Source: Amycolatopsis anabasis (lineage in GTDB: Bacteria; Actinomycetota; Actinomycetes; Mycobacteriales; Pseudonocardiaceae). Taken from it: 64,000 bases of DNA. Position numbers and translations under genes: made by a program. Positions 26,601-35,356 of this stretch are shown here, piece by piece (the stretch's first letter is position 1; each line of letters opens with the position of its first letter). The notes under the pieces were generated by a model. It had not been told where the DNA came from, made no database searches, and saw only the letters and a program-made list of their open reading frames with translations. The stretch is from the NCBI RefSeq assembly GCF_009765355.1, contig NZ_VTHK01000044.1:1-64000 (forward strand). The letters are read 5' to 3'.

Positions 26601-29600
26601 ACGGCAGCAGCACCTGGGCGGCGTCCCGGCGGGTGTCGATCAACGAACCCAGGCCGAGCGCGTGCAGGGCGGCGTCCAGCAACGCCGGATGCAGTCCGAA
26701 CCGGACGGCATCGCCGTGATGCTCCCGCGGCAAGACGACTTCGGCGTAGATCTCCTGCCCGCGCAGCCACGCCGACCGCAGGCCCTGGAACGCCGGCCCG
26801 TAGTGCAAGGAGGTCTCGTTGATCCGGTCGTAGAAGCCGTCGAGATCGACCGCGGTCGCGTCCTGCGGTGGCCACGCGATGGCCTCGGGCGGTTCTCGGT
26901 CGTCCGGGCCGATCGTTCCGCTGGCGTGCCGCGTCCAGGTTTCGTCGCCGGAGTCGGGCCGGGAGTGCACGCTCACCGTGCGCAGCCCGGAGTCGTCGGC
27001 GGCGCCGACCGTGACCTGCACCGCCACCCCGCCGCGCTCGGGCAGCACGAGCGGGGCCTCGATGGTCAGCTCCTCGACCCGGCCGCAGCCGCATTCGTCG
27101 CCGGCGCGCAGCGCCAGTTCCAGGAAAGCGGCCCCCGGCAGAAGCACCGCACCCGCCACCGCGTGGTCGCTCAGCCACGGGTGGGTATGCGTGGCGAGCT
27201 GACCGGTCAGCACGAACCCGTCGGTGTCCGGCAACGCCACCGCGGCGCCCAGCAGCGGATGCTCCGCCGGAACCAGCCCCAAACCGGCGGCGTCGGCCAC
27301 CTCGCCCGCGCCGTCCACCCAGTACCGCTCGTGCTGGAACGCGTAGGTGGGCAGTTCCACCGGCCGCGCGCCGGGGAACACCGCGGTCCAGTCCGGGGAG
27401 ACGCCGTGCACGCAAGCCGCGCCGAGGGACAGCAGGAACCGGTCCAGGCCGCCCTCGTTGCGCCGCAAGGTGCCCACGGTCGCGACCGGCGCGCCTTCGT
27501 GTCCGGCGGTTTCCTCTATCGCCATGGCCAGCACCGGATGCGCGCTCACTTCGAGGAAAACCGCGTGGTCCGCCGCCAGCAGCGCCTTCGTCGCGTCCTC
27601 GAACCGGACCGTCTGGCGCAGGTTGCGGTACCAGTACTCACCGTCCAGCTCGGTTCCGTCCAGCCAGCGGCAGTCGGTCGACGAGAAGAACGGCACCCCG
27701 GCCTTGCCGGGGGTCACCGATCCCAGCGCCGCGTGCAGGGCATCGGCGAGCCCGTCGATCTGCTCGGCATGCGCCGGGAAGTCCACGCCGGGGATCTGCC
27801 ACCGCAGCGCGCCCTCGGCGGACAGCTTGCGGCCGAACTCGGCCAGCGCCGCCGTTTCCCCGGACACCACCACCGAACTGGGACCGTTGACCGCCGCGAT
27901 CGACAGCCGCCCGGACCACGGCTCGAGCCAGGCCGAGACCTCGGCGACCGGCCGTTCCACCGACACCATCCCGCCTTGCCCGGACAGCGCCGCCAGCTCG
28001 CGGCTGCGCAACGCCACCACCCGGCACGCGTCGGCCAGGCTCAGTGCCCCCGCGATGTGGGCGGCCGCGATCTCACCCTGCGAATGCCCGATCACCGCCG
28101 CGGGCTCCACCCCGTACGACCGCCACACCGCGGCCAGGGACACCATCACCGCGAACGACACCGGCTGCAGCACGTCCACGCGTTCCAGCTCCGGCGCCTC
28201 CGGCGCACCGCGCAGCACTTCGGCGAGGTCCCAGTCCACGAACTCCGCCAGCGCCCGGCCGCAGGTCCCGATCGACTCGGCGAAGACCGCGGAGGACTCG
28301 AGCAGTTCCACCGCCATCCCGGCCCAGTGAGTGCCCTGGCCGGGGAACACGAACACGATCCGGGGCTCGGTCCGGGTGACCCCTTCCACCACACCGGGGG
28401 CGGGTTCGCCCGCGGCCAGCGCGGTCAGCGCGGCCCGGAAGTCGTCGAGGTCCCGCCCGACCACCGCCGCGCGGTGCTCGAACGCGTACCGGGTGGTCGC
28501 GAGGGAGAATCCGATGTCCGCGACGTTGACGTCCGGACGATCGTCCACATGGGACAGCAGGCGGCCCGCCTGTGACCGCAGGGCGGCCTTGCTCCGGCCG
28601 GACAGCACCCACGGCACGGGCCCGGTGTGGTTCCGCTCCGGATCCCCGTCCGGCGCCGGTCCCTGTTCCAGGATCACGTGCGCGTTGGTGCCGCTGATAC
28701 CGAACGAGGACACCCCGGCCCGGCGCGGCTCACCGGTCTCCGGCCAGTCCCGCTGCTTGGTCAGCAGTTCCACCGCACCGGAAGCCCAGTCCACCTTGGG
28801 CGAGGGCTGATCGACGTGCAGCGTCTGCGGAAGCACGCCGTGCCGCATCGCCTGCACCATCTTGATCACCCCGGCCACCCCCGCGGCGGCCTGCGCGTGC
28901 GCGATGTTCGACTTGATCGTGCCCAGCCACAGCGGCTGATCCCGGTTCCGGCCGTAGGTCGACAGCAGGGCGTGTGCCTCGATCGGATCGCCGAGTTCGG
29001 TGCCGGTGCCGTGCGCCTCCACCGCGTCGATGTCCTTCTCCGTGAGCCGGGCGTTCGCCAGCGCCTGCTGGATCACCCGTTCCTGGGCGGGGCCGTTCGG
29101 CGCGCTGAAGCCGTTGCTGGCGCCGTCCTGGTTCACCGCGGTCCCGCGGACCACGGCGAGCACGCGATGACCGTTGCGCTCGGCGTCGGAAAGCCGTTCC
29201 AGCAGCAACAGTCCGACGCCCTCGGAGAAACCGGCGCCGTCGGTCGCGGCGGCGAACGCCTTGCACCGGCCGTCCCGCGCCAATCCCCGCTGCCTGCTGA
29301 GTTCCACGAACAGCCACGGGCTGGACATCACCGCGACGCCCCCGGCCAGCGCGAGCGTGCATTCCCCGGAGCGCAGCGCCTGACCGGCCAGGTGCAGGGC
29401 CACCAAGGAGGAGGAACACGCCGTGTCGACCGTGACCGCGGGACCCTCCAGGCCGAGCGAGTACGCGATCCGGCCGGAGACCAGGCTGCCGATGCTGTCG
29501 TTGTTGAGGTACCGGCCGGTCCCCTTGGGCACCGGGGTGAATCGAACGCCGTAGTCGTGGTACATCGCCCCGGCGAACACACCGGTCCGCGTGCCGCGCA

Positions 29601-30033
29601 GGGTCGCGGGGTCGATTCCGGCGTGCTCGCACACTTCCCAGGCGGACTCCAGCAGCAGCCGCTGCTGCGGGTCCATGGCGAGGGCTTCGCGCGGGCTGAT
29701 GCCGAAGAACCCGGCGTCGAAGTCCCCGGCCCCGTCCAGGAATCCACCTTCGCGGGCGTAGGTGGTGTCCGGGTGGTCCGGATCCGGGTCGTACAGGCCG
29801 TCGACGTCCCAGCCGCGGTCGGCGGGAAACGAGGTGATCGCGTCCCGGCCGTCGGCGACCAGTCGCCACAGGTCGTCCGGCGACGCCACCCCGCCGGGGA
29901 ACCGGCAGCTCATGCCGACGATGGCGATCGGCTCATGTGCGCGGTCCTCGGCCTCGCGCAAGCGCAGCTTGGTCTCGTGCAGGTCCGCCGATACCCGCCG
30001 GAGATAGTCGCGAAGCTTGTCCTCGTTCGACAT
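23605..30033 (-). CDS. Type I PKS, module 6 (fully reducing): KS-AT-DH-ER-KR-ACP
   Basis: This 2142-residue single-module synthase has an N-terminal docking helix (NEDKLRDYLRRVSADLHETK). KS about 35-455 (Cys about 205, KSNIAH), AT about 562-908, DH from about 930 with an intact HAVAGAVLLP. ER about 1402-1712 has the NADPH motif VHAAAGGVGMAAVQLA. KR from about 1719 (TGGSGTLAG; FSSGAATFG, GNYSAANA), ACP about 2027 (GFDSL), C-terminal docking helices to the end. The AT has GHSQGE but reads GVDFPAHAEQ where methylmalonyl ATs read VDYASHSAQ, so its substrate is uncertain. The ER has Ser where many have Tyr after FRDVLxxLGx. AAGGG seven bases ahead favours ATG 30033 over ATG 30039. It should give a saturated carbon. 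Confidence 0.95.
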   Translation of the reverse strand: MSNEDKLRDYLRRVSADLHETKLRLREAEDRAHEPIAIVGMSCRFPGGVASPDDLWRLVADGRDAITSFPADRGWDVDGLYDPDPDHPDTTYAREGGFLDGAGDFDAGFFGISPREALAMDPQQRLLLESAWEVCEHAGIDPATLRGTRTGVFAGAMYHDYGVRFTPVPKGTGRYLNNDSIGSLVSGRIAYSLGLEGPAVTVDTACSSSLVALHLAGQALRSGECTLALAGGVAVMSSPWLFVELSRQRGLARDGRCKAFAAATDGAGFSEGVGLLLLERLSDAERNGHRVLAVVRGTAVNQDGASNGFSAPNGPAQERVIQQALANARLTEKDIDAVEAHGTGTELGDPIEAHALLSTYGRNRDQPLWLGTIKSNIAHAQAAAGVAGVIKMVQAMRHGVLPQTLHVDQPSPKVDWASGAVELLTKQRDWPETGEPRRAGVSSFGISGTNAHVILEQGPAPDGDPERNHTGPVPWVLSGRSKAALRSQAGRLLSHVDDRPDVNVADIGFSLATTRYAFEHRAAVVGRDLDDFRAALTALAAGEPAPGVVEGVTRTEPRIVFVFPGQGTHWAGMAVELLESSAVFAESIGTCGRALAEFVDWDLAEVLRGAPEAPELERVDVLQPVSFAVMVSLAAVWRSYGVEPAAVIGHSQGEIAAAHIAGALSLADACRVVALRSRELAALSGQGGMVSVERPVAEVSAWLEPWSGRLSIAAVNGPSSVVVSGETAALAEFGRKLSAEGALRWQIPGVDFPAHAEQIDGLADALHAALGSVTPGKAGVPFFSSTDCRWLDGTELDGEYWYRNLRQTVRFEDATKALLAADHAVFLEVSAHPVLAMAIEETAGHEGAPVATVGTLRRNEGGLDRFLLSLGAACVHGVSPDWTAVFPGARPVELPTYAFQHERYWVDGAGEVADAAGLGLVPAEHPLLGAAVALPDTDGFVLTGQLATHTHPWLSDHAVAGAVLLPGAAFLELALRAGDECGCGRVEELTIEAPLVLPERGGVAVQVTVGAADDSGLRTVSVHSRPDSGDETWTRHASGTIGPDDREPPEAIAWPPQDATAVDLDGFYDRINETSLHYGPAFQGLRSAWLRGQEIYAEVVLPREHHGDAVRFGLHPALLDAALHALGLGSLIDTRRDAAQVLLPFSWEGLSLYASGAASLRVRLAPSGPDGISVRVADETGAPVASVDSLIVRPMSTEQLRAARAGDGGSLYRVDWIPVPAGQPTGRWALLGEDRLGLGLTEVFPDLAAVPGDSVPDVVVAEYSPESAAAVGTAVRAAVDETLALLRSWLDDDRFAASRLVLVTRNAVAASPDDGEPDLVHAPLWGLVRSAQSENPDRFVLVDIDTPEASAGLLTAAVATGEPQLAIRSGTISAARLARPDPGETLVPPDAPAWRLDIPTTGTFDNLVLAECPEVLEPLRPGQVRVEVRAAGLNFRDVLYGLGLSLGEGSFGGEAAGVVLEVGAGVTGLAPGDRVMGAIAGSFGPIAVADHRMMTRVPAGLTFAEAATVPIAFLTAYYGLVDLAGLRPGESLLVHAAAGGVGMAAVQLARHLGAEVSATASEGKWDALRANGFDDDHLASSRSLDFAGKFLDVTAGRGFDVVLNSLARDFVDTSLRLLPRGGRFLEMGKTDKRAPEQVAADHPGVTYRAYDLQEAGLERIQEMLTELGDLFERGVLRPLPLRAWDIRLAPQVFRFLSQAKHVGKLVLTFPQRPSPQGTVLVTGGSGTLAGLVARHLVTEHGIRHLVLASRSGRAPADLAAELTALGAQVTFAACDVADREALAELLAGIPEDRPLTGVVHTAGVLADAVIGSLTPERVEQVLRPKVGGALNLHELTRGLDLSMFALFSSGAATFGSPGQGNYSAANAFLDALAGYRRTRGLPATSLAWGLWAERSGLTAGLDESDLSRMTRSGAVALSTEEALRLFDTAQDMAEPVLVPVRMDLAALRGQGVSLPPLFRGLVRTRTRRTAGEPSSDSSWASRLPGLSEEERERAVLDLVRGNAAAVLGHASAAGVEPDRPFKDLGFDSLTSLELRNRLTAATGLKLRATLIFDYPTPAELARRLVTDLVPDSPAEVAVDRSDAEIERLLTTISARSIREAGLVETLLRLSSAPATEPATDENAIDALDVQGLLSRAQQSLGS

Positions 30034-30070
30034 TCCCATGCCCTTCGATTCATTACGGGTGACCGAACGG

Positions 30071-33000
30071 TCAGCTGCCGAGTTCCTGGTCGATGAAGGC
30101 GAACATCTCCTCGTCGGTGGCGGACCGGAGCCGGGTGCCCGCATCGGCCTCGCCACCGGGATCGGCGCCGCTCTTCACCAGCAGCGCCCGCAGGCGAACG
30201 GCGATCCGGCCGCGGTCGTCCTCGTCCATCGCCGCGAGCAGGTCGTCCATCCGCTCGATCTCGGCGAGGACCGCCTCCGCGTCCGACTCCGTGCCACCGC
30301 CGAACTGCCCGGCCAGCCGCGCGGCCAGGGCCGCGGGCGTGGGATGGTCGAAGACCAGCGTGGCCCGCAGCCGCAGCCCGGTGGCCGCGGTCAGCCGGTT
30401 GCGCAGTTCCACCGCCGTCAACGAGTCGAAGCCGAGTTCCTTGAACGCCCGATCGGGTTCGACCGCCGCGTCGGTGTCGTGGCCCAGCACTTCCGCCGCG
30501 TGCCCGCGCACCAGCGCCAGCAGTTTCCGCTCTCGGTCCGCTTCGGACAGTTCGGCGAACCCGGATTCCCCGGCGACCTCGGCGGACCGGCGGATCGGGG
30601 TTCGGACGAGCCCGCGCAGGATCGCGGGCAGCGTGCCGGATTCGGCCTGCGCGCGCAGGGTCGCGTTGTCCAGGTGCACCGGCACGAGAACCGCCGGTTC
30701 GGCACGGAGTGCGGCGTCGAACAGCGCCAGCGCTTCCTCGGTCGCCATGGCGGCCGACCCGCTGCGGGCCATCCGGGCCAGGTCACCTTCGCTCAGGTCG
30801 CCGGTCAGCCCGCTTCGCTCGGCCCACAGGCCCCAGGCCAGGGACACGGCCGGGAGCCCGGCACGGCGGCGGCGCTGGGCGAGCGCGTCGAGATAGGCGT
30901 TGGCGGCGGCGTAGTTGCCCTGCCCCGGCGCACCGAAGGTGGTGGCGCCGGAGGAGAACAGCACGAACGCGGCCAGGTCCAGGTGTTCGGTCAGCTCGTG
31001 CAGGTTGCGCGCACCGTCCACTTTGGGCCGGAGCACTCGGTCGATCCGGTCGGCGGTCAGCGATTCGATGACGCCGTCGTCGAGGACACCGGCGGTGTGC
31101 ACCACCGCGGTGAGCGGATGCCGTTCGGGAATCTCCGCCAGCAGGCGGGCCACTGCTTCGCGATCGGCCACATCGCAGGCGACCCCGAGCACCTCTGCTG
31201 CCAGATCGCTCGCGGCTTCCGGAATCGCTCCGCTCCGGCTGGCCAGGACCACGCGCCCCACCCCGTGCGCCGTGACCAGATGGCGGGCAACCAGTCCGGC
31301 GAGCGTTCCGGAGCCACCGGTGATCAACACCGTGCCCGCCGGGTCGAGCACCGCTTCCTCGGCCGGAGGCGGTACGGATCGGGTCAGCCGGGGCGCGAAC
31401 GCCCGGCCCGCCCGCAGCGCCAGTTGGGGCTCGTCGGACGCCGGCGGTTCGGCGTCCGGGTCGTCCACGTCCACCAACAGGAATCGGCCGGGATGCTCCG
31501 ACTGCGCGCTGCGGACCAAGCCCCACACCGCGGCCTGCGCGAGATCGCGCGGTCCGTCCTCGTCGCCGACGGCCACCGCGCCCCGGGTGACCACGGCCAG
31601 CCGCGTCGCGTCGTCGCGCTCTTCCGCGAGCCAGGACCGCAGCCGCTCGAGGACCTCGGTGAGCGCCTCGCGCACCGAATCCGTTCGCGGGCACCGCACC
31701 GCCACGACCTCGGTTTCGCCGCTCGGCCGGACGGGGATCCAGTCGATCTGGAACAACGAGTCCCGGCTCGCCGTGTTCAGCTGTTCCCTCGCCACCGGAC
31801 GCAGCACCAGGGATTCGACCGAGGCCACGGGCGCGCCCGATTCGTCCGTGGCCTGCAAGGACAACGCGTCCGGGCCGGCGGAAGCCACCCGCACCCGCAG
31901 CACCGGCGCGCCGGTCGCGTACAACGAGACCCCGCGCCAACTGAACGGCAGGCGAGCGCCGTCGTCGTCGCGTTCGAGCACCGGGTCCGCCGGGTGCAGT
32001 GCCGCGTCCAGCAGTGCCGGATGCAGCGCGAAACCGGCGGCCTCGGCGCGCTCGGGCAACCGGACCTCGGCGAAGATCTCGCCGTTGCCTTGCCAGGCGG
32101 CGACCAGGCCCCGGAACAGGGAGCCATAGGTGAGCCCCGCTTCGCCCAGCCGGGCGTAGATCTGGTCGACCGGCAACTCCGCGGCCTCCGCGGGCGGCCA
32201 CTCGAAGGCGAACGACGGCGCCGGGTCGGCGGCGGTGAGGCTGCCGCTGGCATGCCGGGTCCAGGGTTCGTCCGCGCGCCGCGAATACACCGTCACCGGA
32301 CGGGCACCGGTTTCGTCGGCCGCGTCCAGCACGACCTGGAGCTGTACCGATTCGTCCTCGGGCAGGACCAGCGGGGCTTCCAGGGTCAGTTCCTCGATCC
32401 GGTCGAGACCGGCCTCTTCCCCGGCACGCAACGCGAGTTCGACGAAGGCGGTTCCCGGCAGGATCACCGTGCCCAGCACGGCGTGGTCGGCCAGCCACGG
32501 ATGCGTCCGCAGGGAAAGCCGACCGGACAGCAGGAAGCCGTCCGAACCCGGTAGCGGCGCGGCCGCACCCACCAGCGGGTGGTCCGCGGGGGACAACCCG
32601 ACGGACTCCAGATCGCCGATGTCCGCGGCCCCCGCCTCCGGCCAGAACCGCTTGTGCTCGAAGGGATACGTGGGTAGCTCCACCGGCCGCGCACCGGTAT
32701 CGGCGAACACCGCGCGCCAGTCCGGGGACACGCCGCGCCCGTGCAGTTCGCCCATCGACAGCAGGAACCGGTCGAATCCGCCCTCGTCGCGCCGGAGGGT
32801 GCCGATCGCCACGCCGTCGTCCACGATCTCCTGGACCGCCATGGTGAGCACCGGATGCGGGCTCGCTTCGACGAAGACCCGGTGTCCCTGCTCCGCCAGG
32901 GCGCCGATCGCGGTGTCGAACCGGACGGGCTCGCGAAGGTTTCGGTACCAGTAGTCGGCATCGAGTTCGGCGGTGTCGAACCAGTCGCCGGTCACCGTCG

Positions 33001-35356
33001 AAAAGAACGGGATCTTGCCGACGGCCGGGCGGATCTCGGCCAGTACCGTGCGCAGCCGGTCCCGGATGTCTTCCACCTGAACGGAATGTGAGGCGTAGTT
33101 CACCGGAATCCGTTTCGCCCGTACCTCCTCGGCCTCGCAGGCGGCGACCAGTTGGTCCAGCGCTTCGGGTTCACCGGAGACAACCGTCGACAGTGGACCG
33201 TTCACCGCCGCGATCGAGATGCGGCCCGCCCAGCCGTCGATCCGCTCGCGCACCCGTTCCGCCGGGAGCGCCACCGACACCATTCCGCCACGACCGGCGA
33301 GCACCTCGCCGATCAGCTGGGAACGCAAGGCCACTACGCGCGCCGCGTCCTCAAGCGACAGCGCGCCCGCGACACAGGCCGCCGCGATCTCCCCCTGCGA
33401 ATGCCCCACCACCGCCGCGGGCTCCACCCCGTAAGCACGCCACAGCTCCGCCAGCGATACCAGGACCGCGAACAGCACCGGCTGCACCACGTCCACTCGG
33501 TCCAACGAGGGAGCATCCGGCTCGCCGCGCAACACCGCCGCCACGGACCAGCCGACGTGCGGTTCCAGCGCGGCCGCGCATTCGGCGAGCCGCCGGGCGA
33601 ACACCGGCGCCGAGTCCAGCAGGGCGACGGCCATACCGGGCCACTGCGAGCCCTGACCGGGGAAGACGAACACGACCGGGTCATCGGCGTCGGCCGTCCC
33701 GCGGACCACGTTCGCCGGGGATTCGCCGTCGGCTACCGACCGCAGGCCGCGCACCAGGTCCGCGCGGTCCGCGCCGACCACCACCGCCCGCCGCTCAAAC
33801 GCGGTGCGCGTGGTTGCCAGCGACCACGCGATGTCCAGGTCCCGCAGGCCGGGCTCGTCTTCCACCCGCGCGAGCAGCCGCCGGGCCTGGGCCCGCAGGG
33901 CCGCGTCGGTCTTTCCGAAAAGGAGCCACGGCAACGGACCGGACCAGCCGACCCCCGCCTCATCGACACGGTCCTCGGCCGCGTCCTGTTCCAGGATCAC
34001 GTGTGCGTTGGTGCCGCTGATCCCGAAGGAGGAAACCCCGGCGCGCCGCGGCCGGTCCAGGTCCGGCCAGGGGATCGCCCCGGTGAGCAGTTCCACCGAC
34101 CCCGTCGACCAGTCCACGTACGGTGATGGCTCGTCGACGTGCAGCGTCGGCGGCAGCACGCCGTGCCGCATCGCCTCGACCATCTTGATCACCCCGGCCA
34201 CCCCGGCGGCCGCCTGGGTGTGCGCGATGTTCGACTTCACCGAGCCGAGCCAGAGCGGGCGATCGCGGTCCTGGCCGTAGGTGGCGAGCAGGGCGTTCGC
34301 CTCGATCGGGTCACCCAGACTCGTCCCGGTCCCGTGCGCCTCGACGGCGTCCACATCGGACGGTGACAAACGGGCGTTGGCGAGTGCCAGCCGGATCACC
34401 CGCTCCTGGGACGGACCGTTGGGCGCGCTGAACCCGCTGCTGGCCCCGTCCTGGTTGACCGCGGATCCCCGGAGCACCGCCAGCACGCGACGCCCGTGGG
34501 CGCGCGCGTCGGTCAGCCGTTCGACCAGCAGCACGCCGATCCCCTCGGCCAGGCTGAATCCGTCGGCCGCGGCGGCGAACGCCTTGCACCGGCCGTCGCG
34601 AGCCAGGCCGCGCTGGCGACTGAACGTGACGAACGGGTCCGGCACCGAGATCACGGTCACTCCCCCGGCCAGCGCCAGCGAGCACTCGCCGGAACGCAGG
34701 GAGCGCGCCGCCAGGTGCAACGCCACGAGCGAAGACGAGCACGCAGTGTCCACGGTGACCGCGGGCCCCTCCAGCCCCAGCGTGTAGGACACCCGGCCGG
34801 ACACCAGGCTGCCGCCGGTGCTCATCGACAGGGTCCCGTCGCGGCCCTTCGGGGTTTTGGCCAGTGCGGCGCCGTAGTCCATTCCGCTGATCCCGGCGAA
34901 CACCCCGGTGCGGCTGCCCCGCAGGGATTCCGGGGCGACGCCCGCCCGCTCGCAGGCCTCCCACGAGACCTCCAGGAGCAACCGCTGCTGCGGATCCATC
35001 GCCAGCGCCTCACGCGGCGAGATCCCGAAGAACCCCGGATCGAAATCCCCCGCGCCCTCCAGGAACCCGCCCTCCCGGACATAGGTGGTGCCGGGGTGGT
35101 CCGGATCCGGGTGGAACAGCGCTTCGGCATCCCAGCCGCGGTCGGCGGGGAACCCGGAGACCCCGTCCCCGCCCGTCGACACCAGCCGCCACAGGTCCTC
35201 CGGCGAGGCGATCCCGCCCGGGAACCGGCAGGCCATGCCGACGATCGCGATCGGTTCGTGGTCCCGGTCCTCCAGTTCACGCACCCGCTGCCGGGCCTCG
35301 CGGGTGTCGTTGATGGCCCGCTTGAGGTATTCGCGGAGCTTTTCCTCGTCGGTCAC
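30071..35356 (-). CDS. Type I PKS, module 5: KS-AT(methylmalonyl)-DH-KR-ACP
   Basis: This 1761-residue protein has an N-terminal docking helix (TDEEKLREYLKRAINDTREA). KS about 34-453 (Cys about 207, KSNIAH), AT about 563-906 with GHSQGE and NYASHS (methylmalonyl). DH from about 935 with complete HAVLGTVILP and HPALLDAALH, although the YGP motif is YGS. KR from about 1340 (TGGSGTLAG; VLFSSGATTFG, GNYAAANA; AGVLDDG), ACP about 1644 (GFDSL), then C-terminal docking helices. The start GTG overlaps the stop of the upstream synthase gene (GTGA), with GGAG just before. It should add a methyl-branched unit and leave a double bond. It shares a 53-nt identical DNA tract with module 4. Confidence 0.95.
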   Translation of the reverse strand: MTDEEKLREYLKRAINDTREARQRVRELEDRDHEPIAIVGMACRFPGGIASPEDLWRLVSTGGDGVSGFPADRGWDAEALFHPDPDHPGTTYVREGGFLEGAGDFDPGFFGISPREALAMDPQQRLLLEVSWEACERAGVAPESLRGSRTGVFAGISGMDYGAALAKTPKGRDGTLSMSTGGSLVSGRVSYTLGLEGPAVTVDTACSSSLVALHLAARSLRSGECSLALAGGVTVISVPDPFVTFSRQRGLARDGRCKAFAAAADGFSLAEGIGVLLVERLTDARAHGRRVLAVLRGSAVNQDGASSGFSAPNGPSQERVIRLALANARLSPSDVDAVEAHGTGTSLGDPIEANALLATYGQDRDRPLWLGSVKSNIAHTQAAAGVAGVIKMVEAMRHGVLPPTLHVDEPSPYVDWSTGSVELLTGAIPWPDLDRPRRAGVSSFGISGTNAHVILEQDAAEDRVDEAGVGWSGPLPWLLFGKTDAALRAQARRLLARVEDEPGLRDLDIAWSLATTRTAFERRAVVVGADRADLVRGLRSVADGESPANVVRGTADADDPVVFVFPGQGSQWPGMAVALLDSAPVFARRLAECAAALEPHVGWSVAAVLRGEPDAPSLDRVDVVQPVLFAVLVSLAELWRAYGVEPAAVVGHSQGEIAAACVAGALSLEDAARVVALRSQLIGEVLAGRGGMVSVALPAERVRERIDGWAGRISIAAVNGPLSTVVSGEPEALDQLVAACEAEEVRAKRIPVNYASHSVQVEDIRDRLRTVLAEIRPAVGKIPFFSTVTGDWFDTAELDADYWYRNLREPVRFDTAIGALAEQGHRVFVEASPHPVLTMAVQEIVDDGVAIGTLRRDEGGFDRFLLSMGELHGRGVSPDWRAVFADTGARPVELPTYPFEHKRFWPEAGAADIGDLESVGLSPADHPLVGAAAPLPGSDGFLLSGRLSLRTHPWLADHAVLGTVILPGTAFVELALRAGEEAGLDRIEELTLEAPLVLPEDESVQLQVVLDAADETGARPVTVYSRRADEPWTRHASGSLTAADPAPSFAFEWPPAEAAELPVDQIYARLGEAGLTYGSLFRGLVAAWQGNGEIFAEVRLPERAEAAGFALHPALLDAALHPADPVLERDDDGARLPFSWRGVSLYATGAPVLRVRVASAGPDALSLQATDESGAPVASVESLVLRPVAREQLNTASRDSLFQIDWIPVRPSGETEVVAVRCPRTDSVREALTEVLERLRSWLAEERDDATRLAVVTRGAVAVGDEDGPRDLAQAAVWGLVRSAQSEHPGRFLLVDVDDPDAEPPASDEPQLALRAGRAFAPRLTRSVPPPAEEAVLDPAGTVLITGGSGTLAGLVARHLVTAHGVGRVVLASRSGAIPEAASDLAAEVLGVACDVADREAVARLLAEIPERHPLTAVVHTAGVLDDGVIESLTADRIDRVLRPKVDGARNLHELTEHLDLAAFVLFSSGATTFGAPGQGNYAAANAYLDALAQRRRRAGLPAVSLAWGLWAERSGLTGDLSEGDLARMARSGSAAMATEEALALFDAALRAEPAVLVPVHLDNATLRAQAESGTLPAILRGLVRTPIRRSAEVAGESGFAELSEADRERKLLALVRGHAAEVLGHDTDAAVEPDRAFKELGFDSLTAVELRNRLTAATGLRLRATLVFDHPTPAALAARLAGQFGGGTESDAEAVLAEIERMDDLLAAMDEDDRGRIAVRLRALLVKSGADPGGEADAGTRLRSATDEEMFAFIDQELGS
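33354..33456. repeat. AT-domain DNA tract shared with module 4 (copy 1)
   Basis: This 103-nt tract of the module 5 AT, around the GHSQGEIAAACVAGAL coding segment, matches 38858-38960 in module 4 at all but about four positions. The first 53 nt are identical, including third codon positions. Such identity points to recent duplication or gene conversion between the two modules. Confidence 0.7.

Noticed and set aside
24535..28575. Long plus-strand open frames opposite the module 6 synthase and other PKS genes
   Set aside because: Same shadow effect; low-complexity Arg/Gly/Pro/His-rich translations with no start signals or domains.
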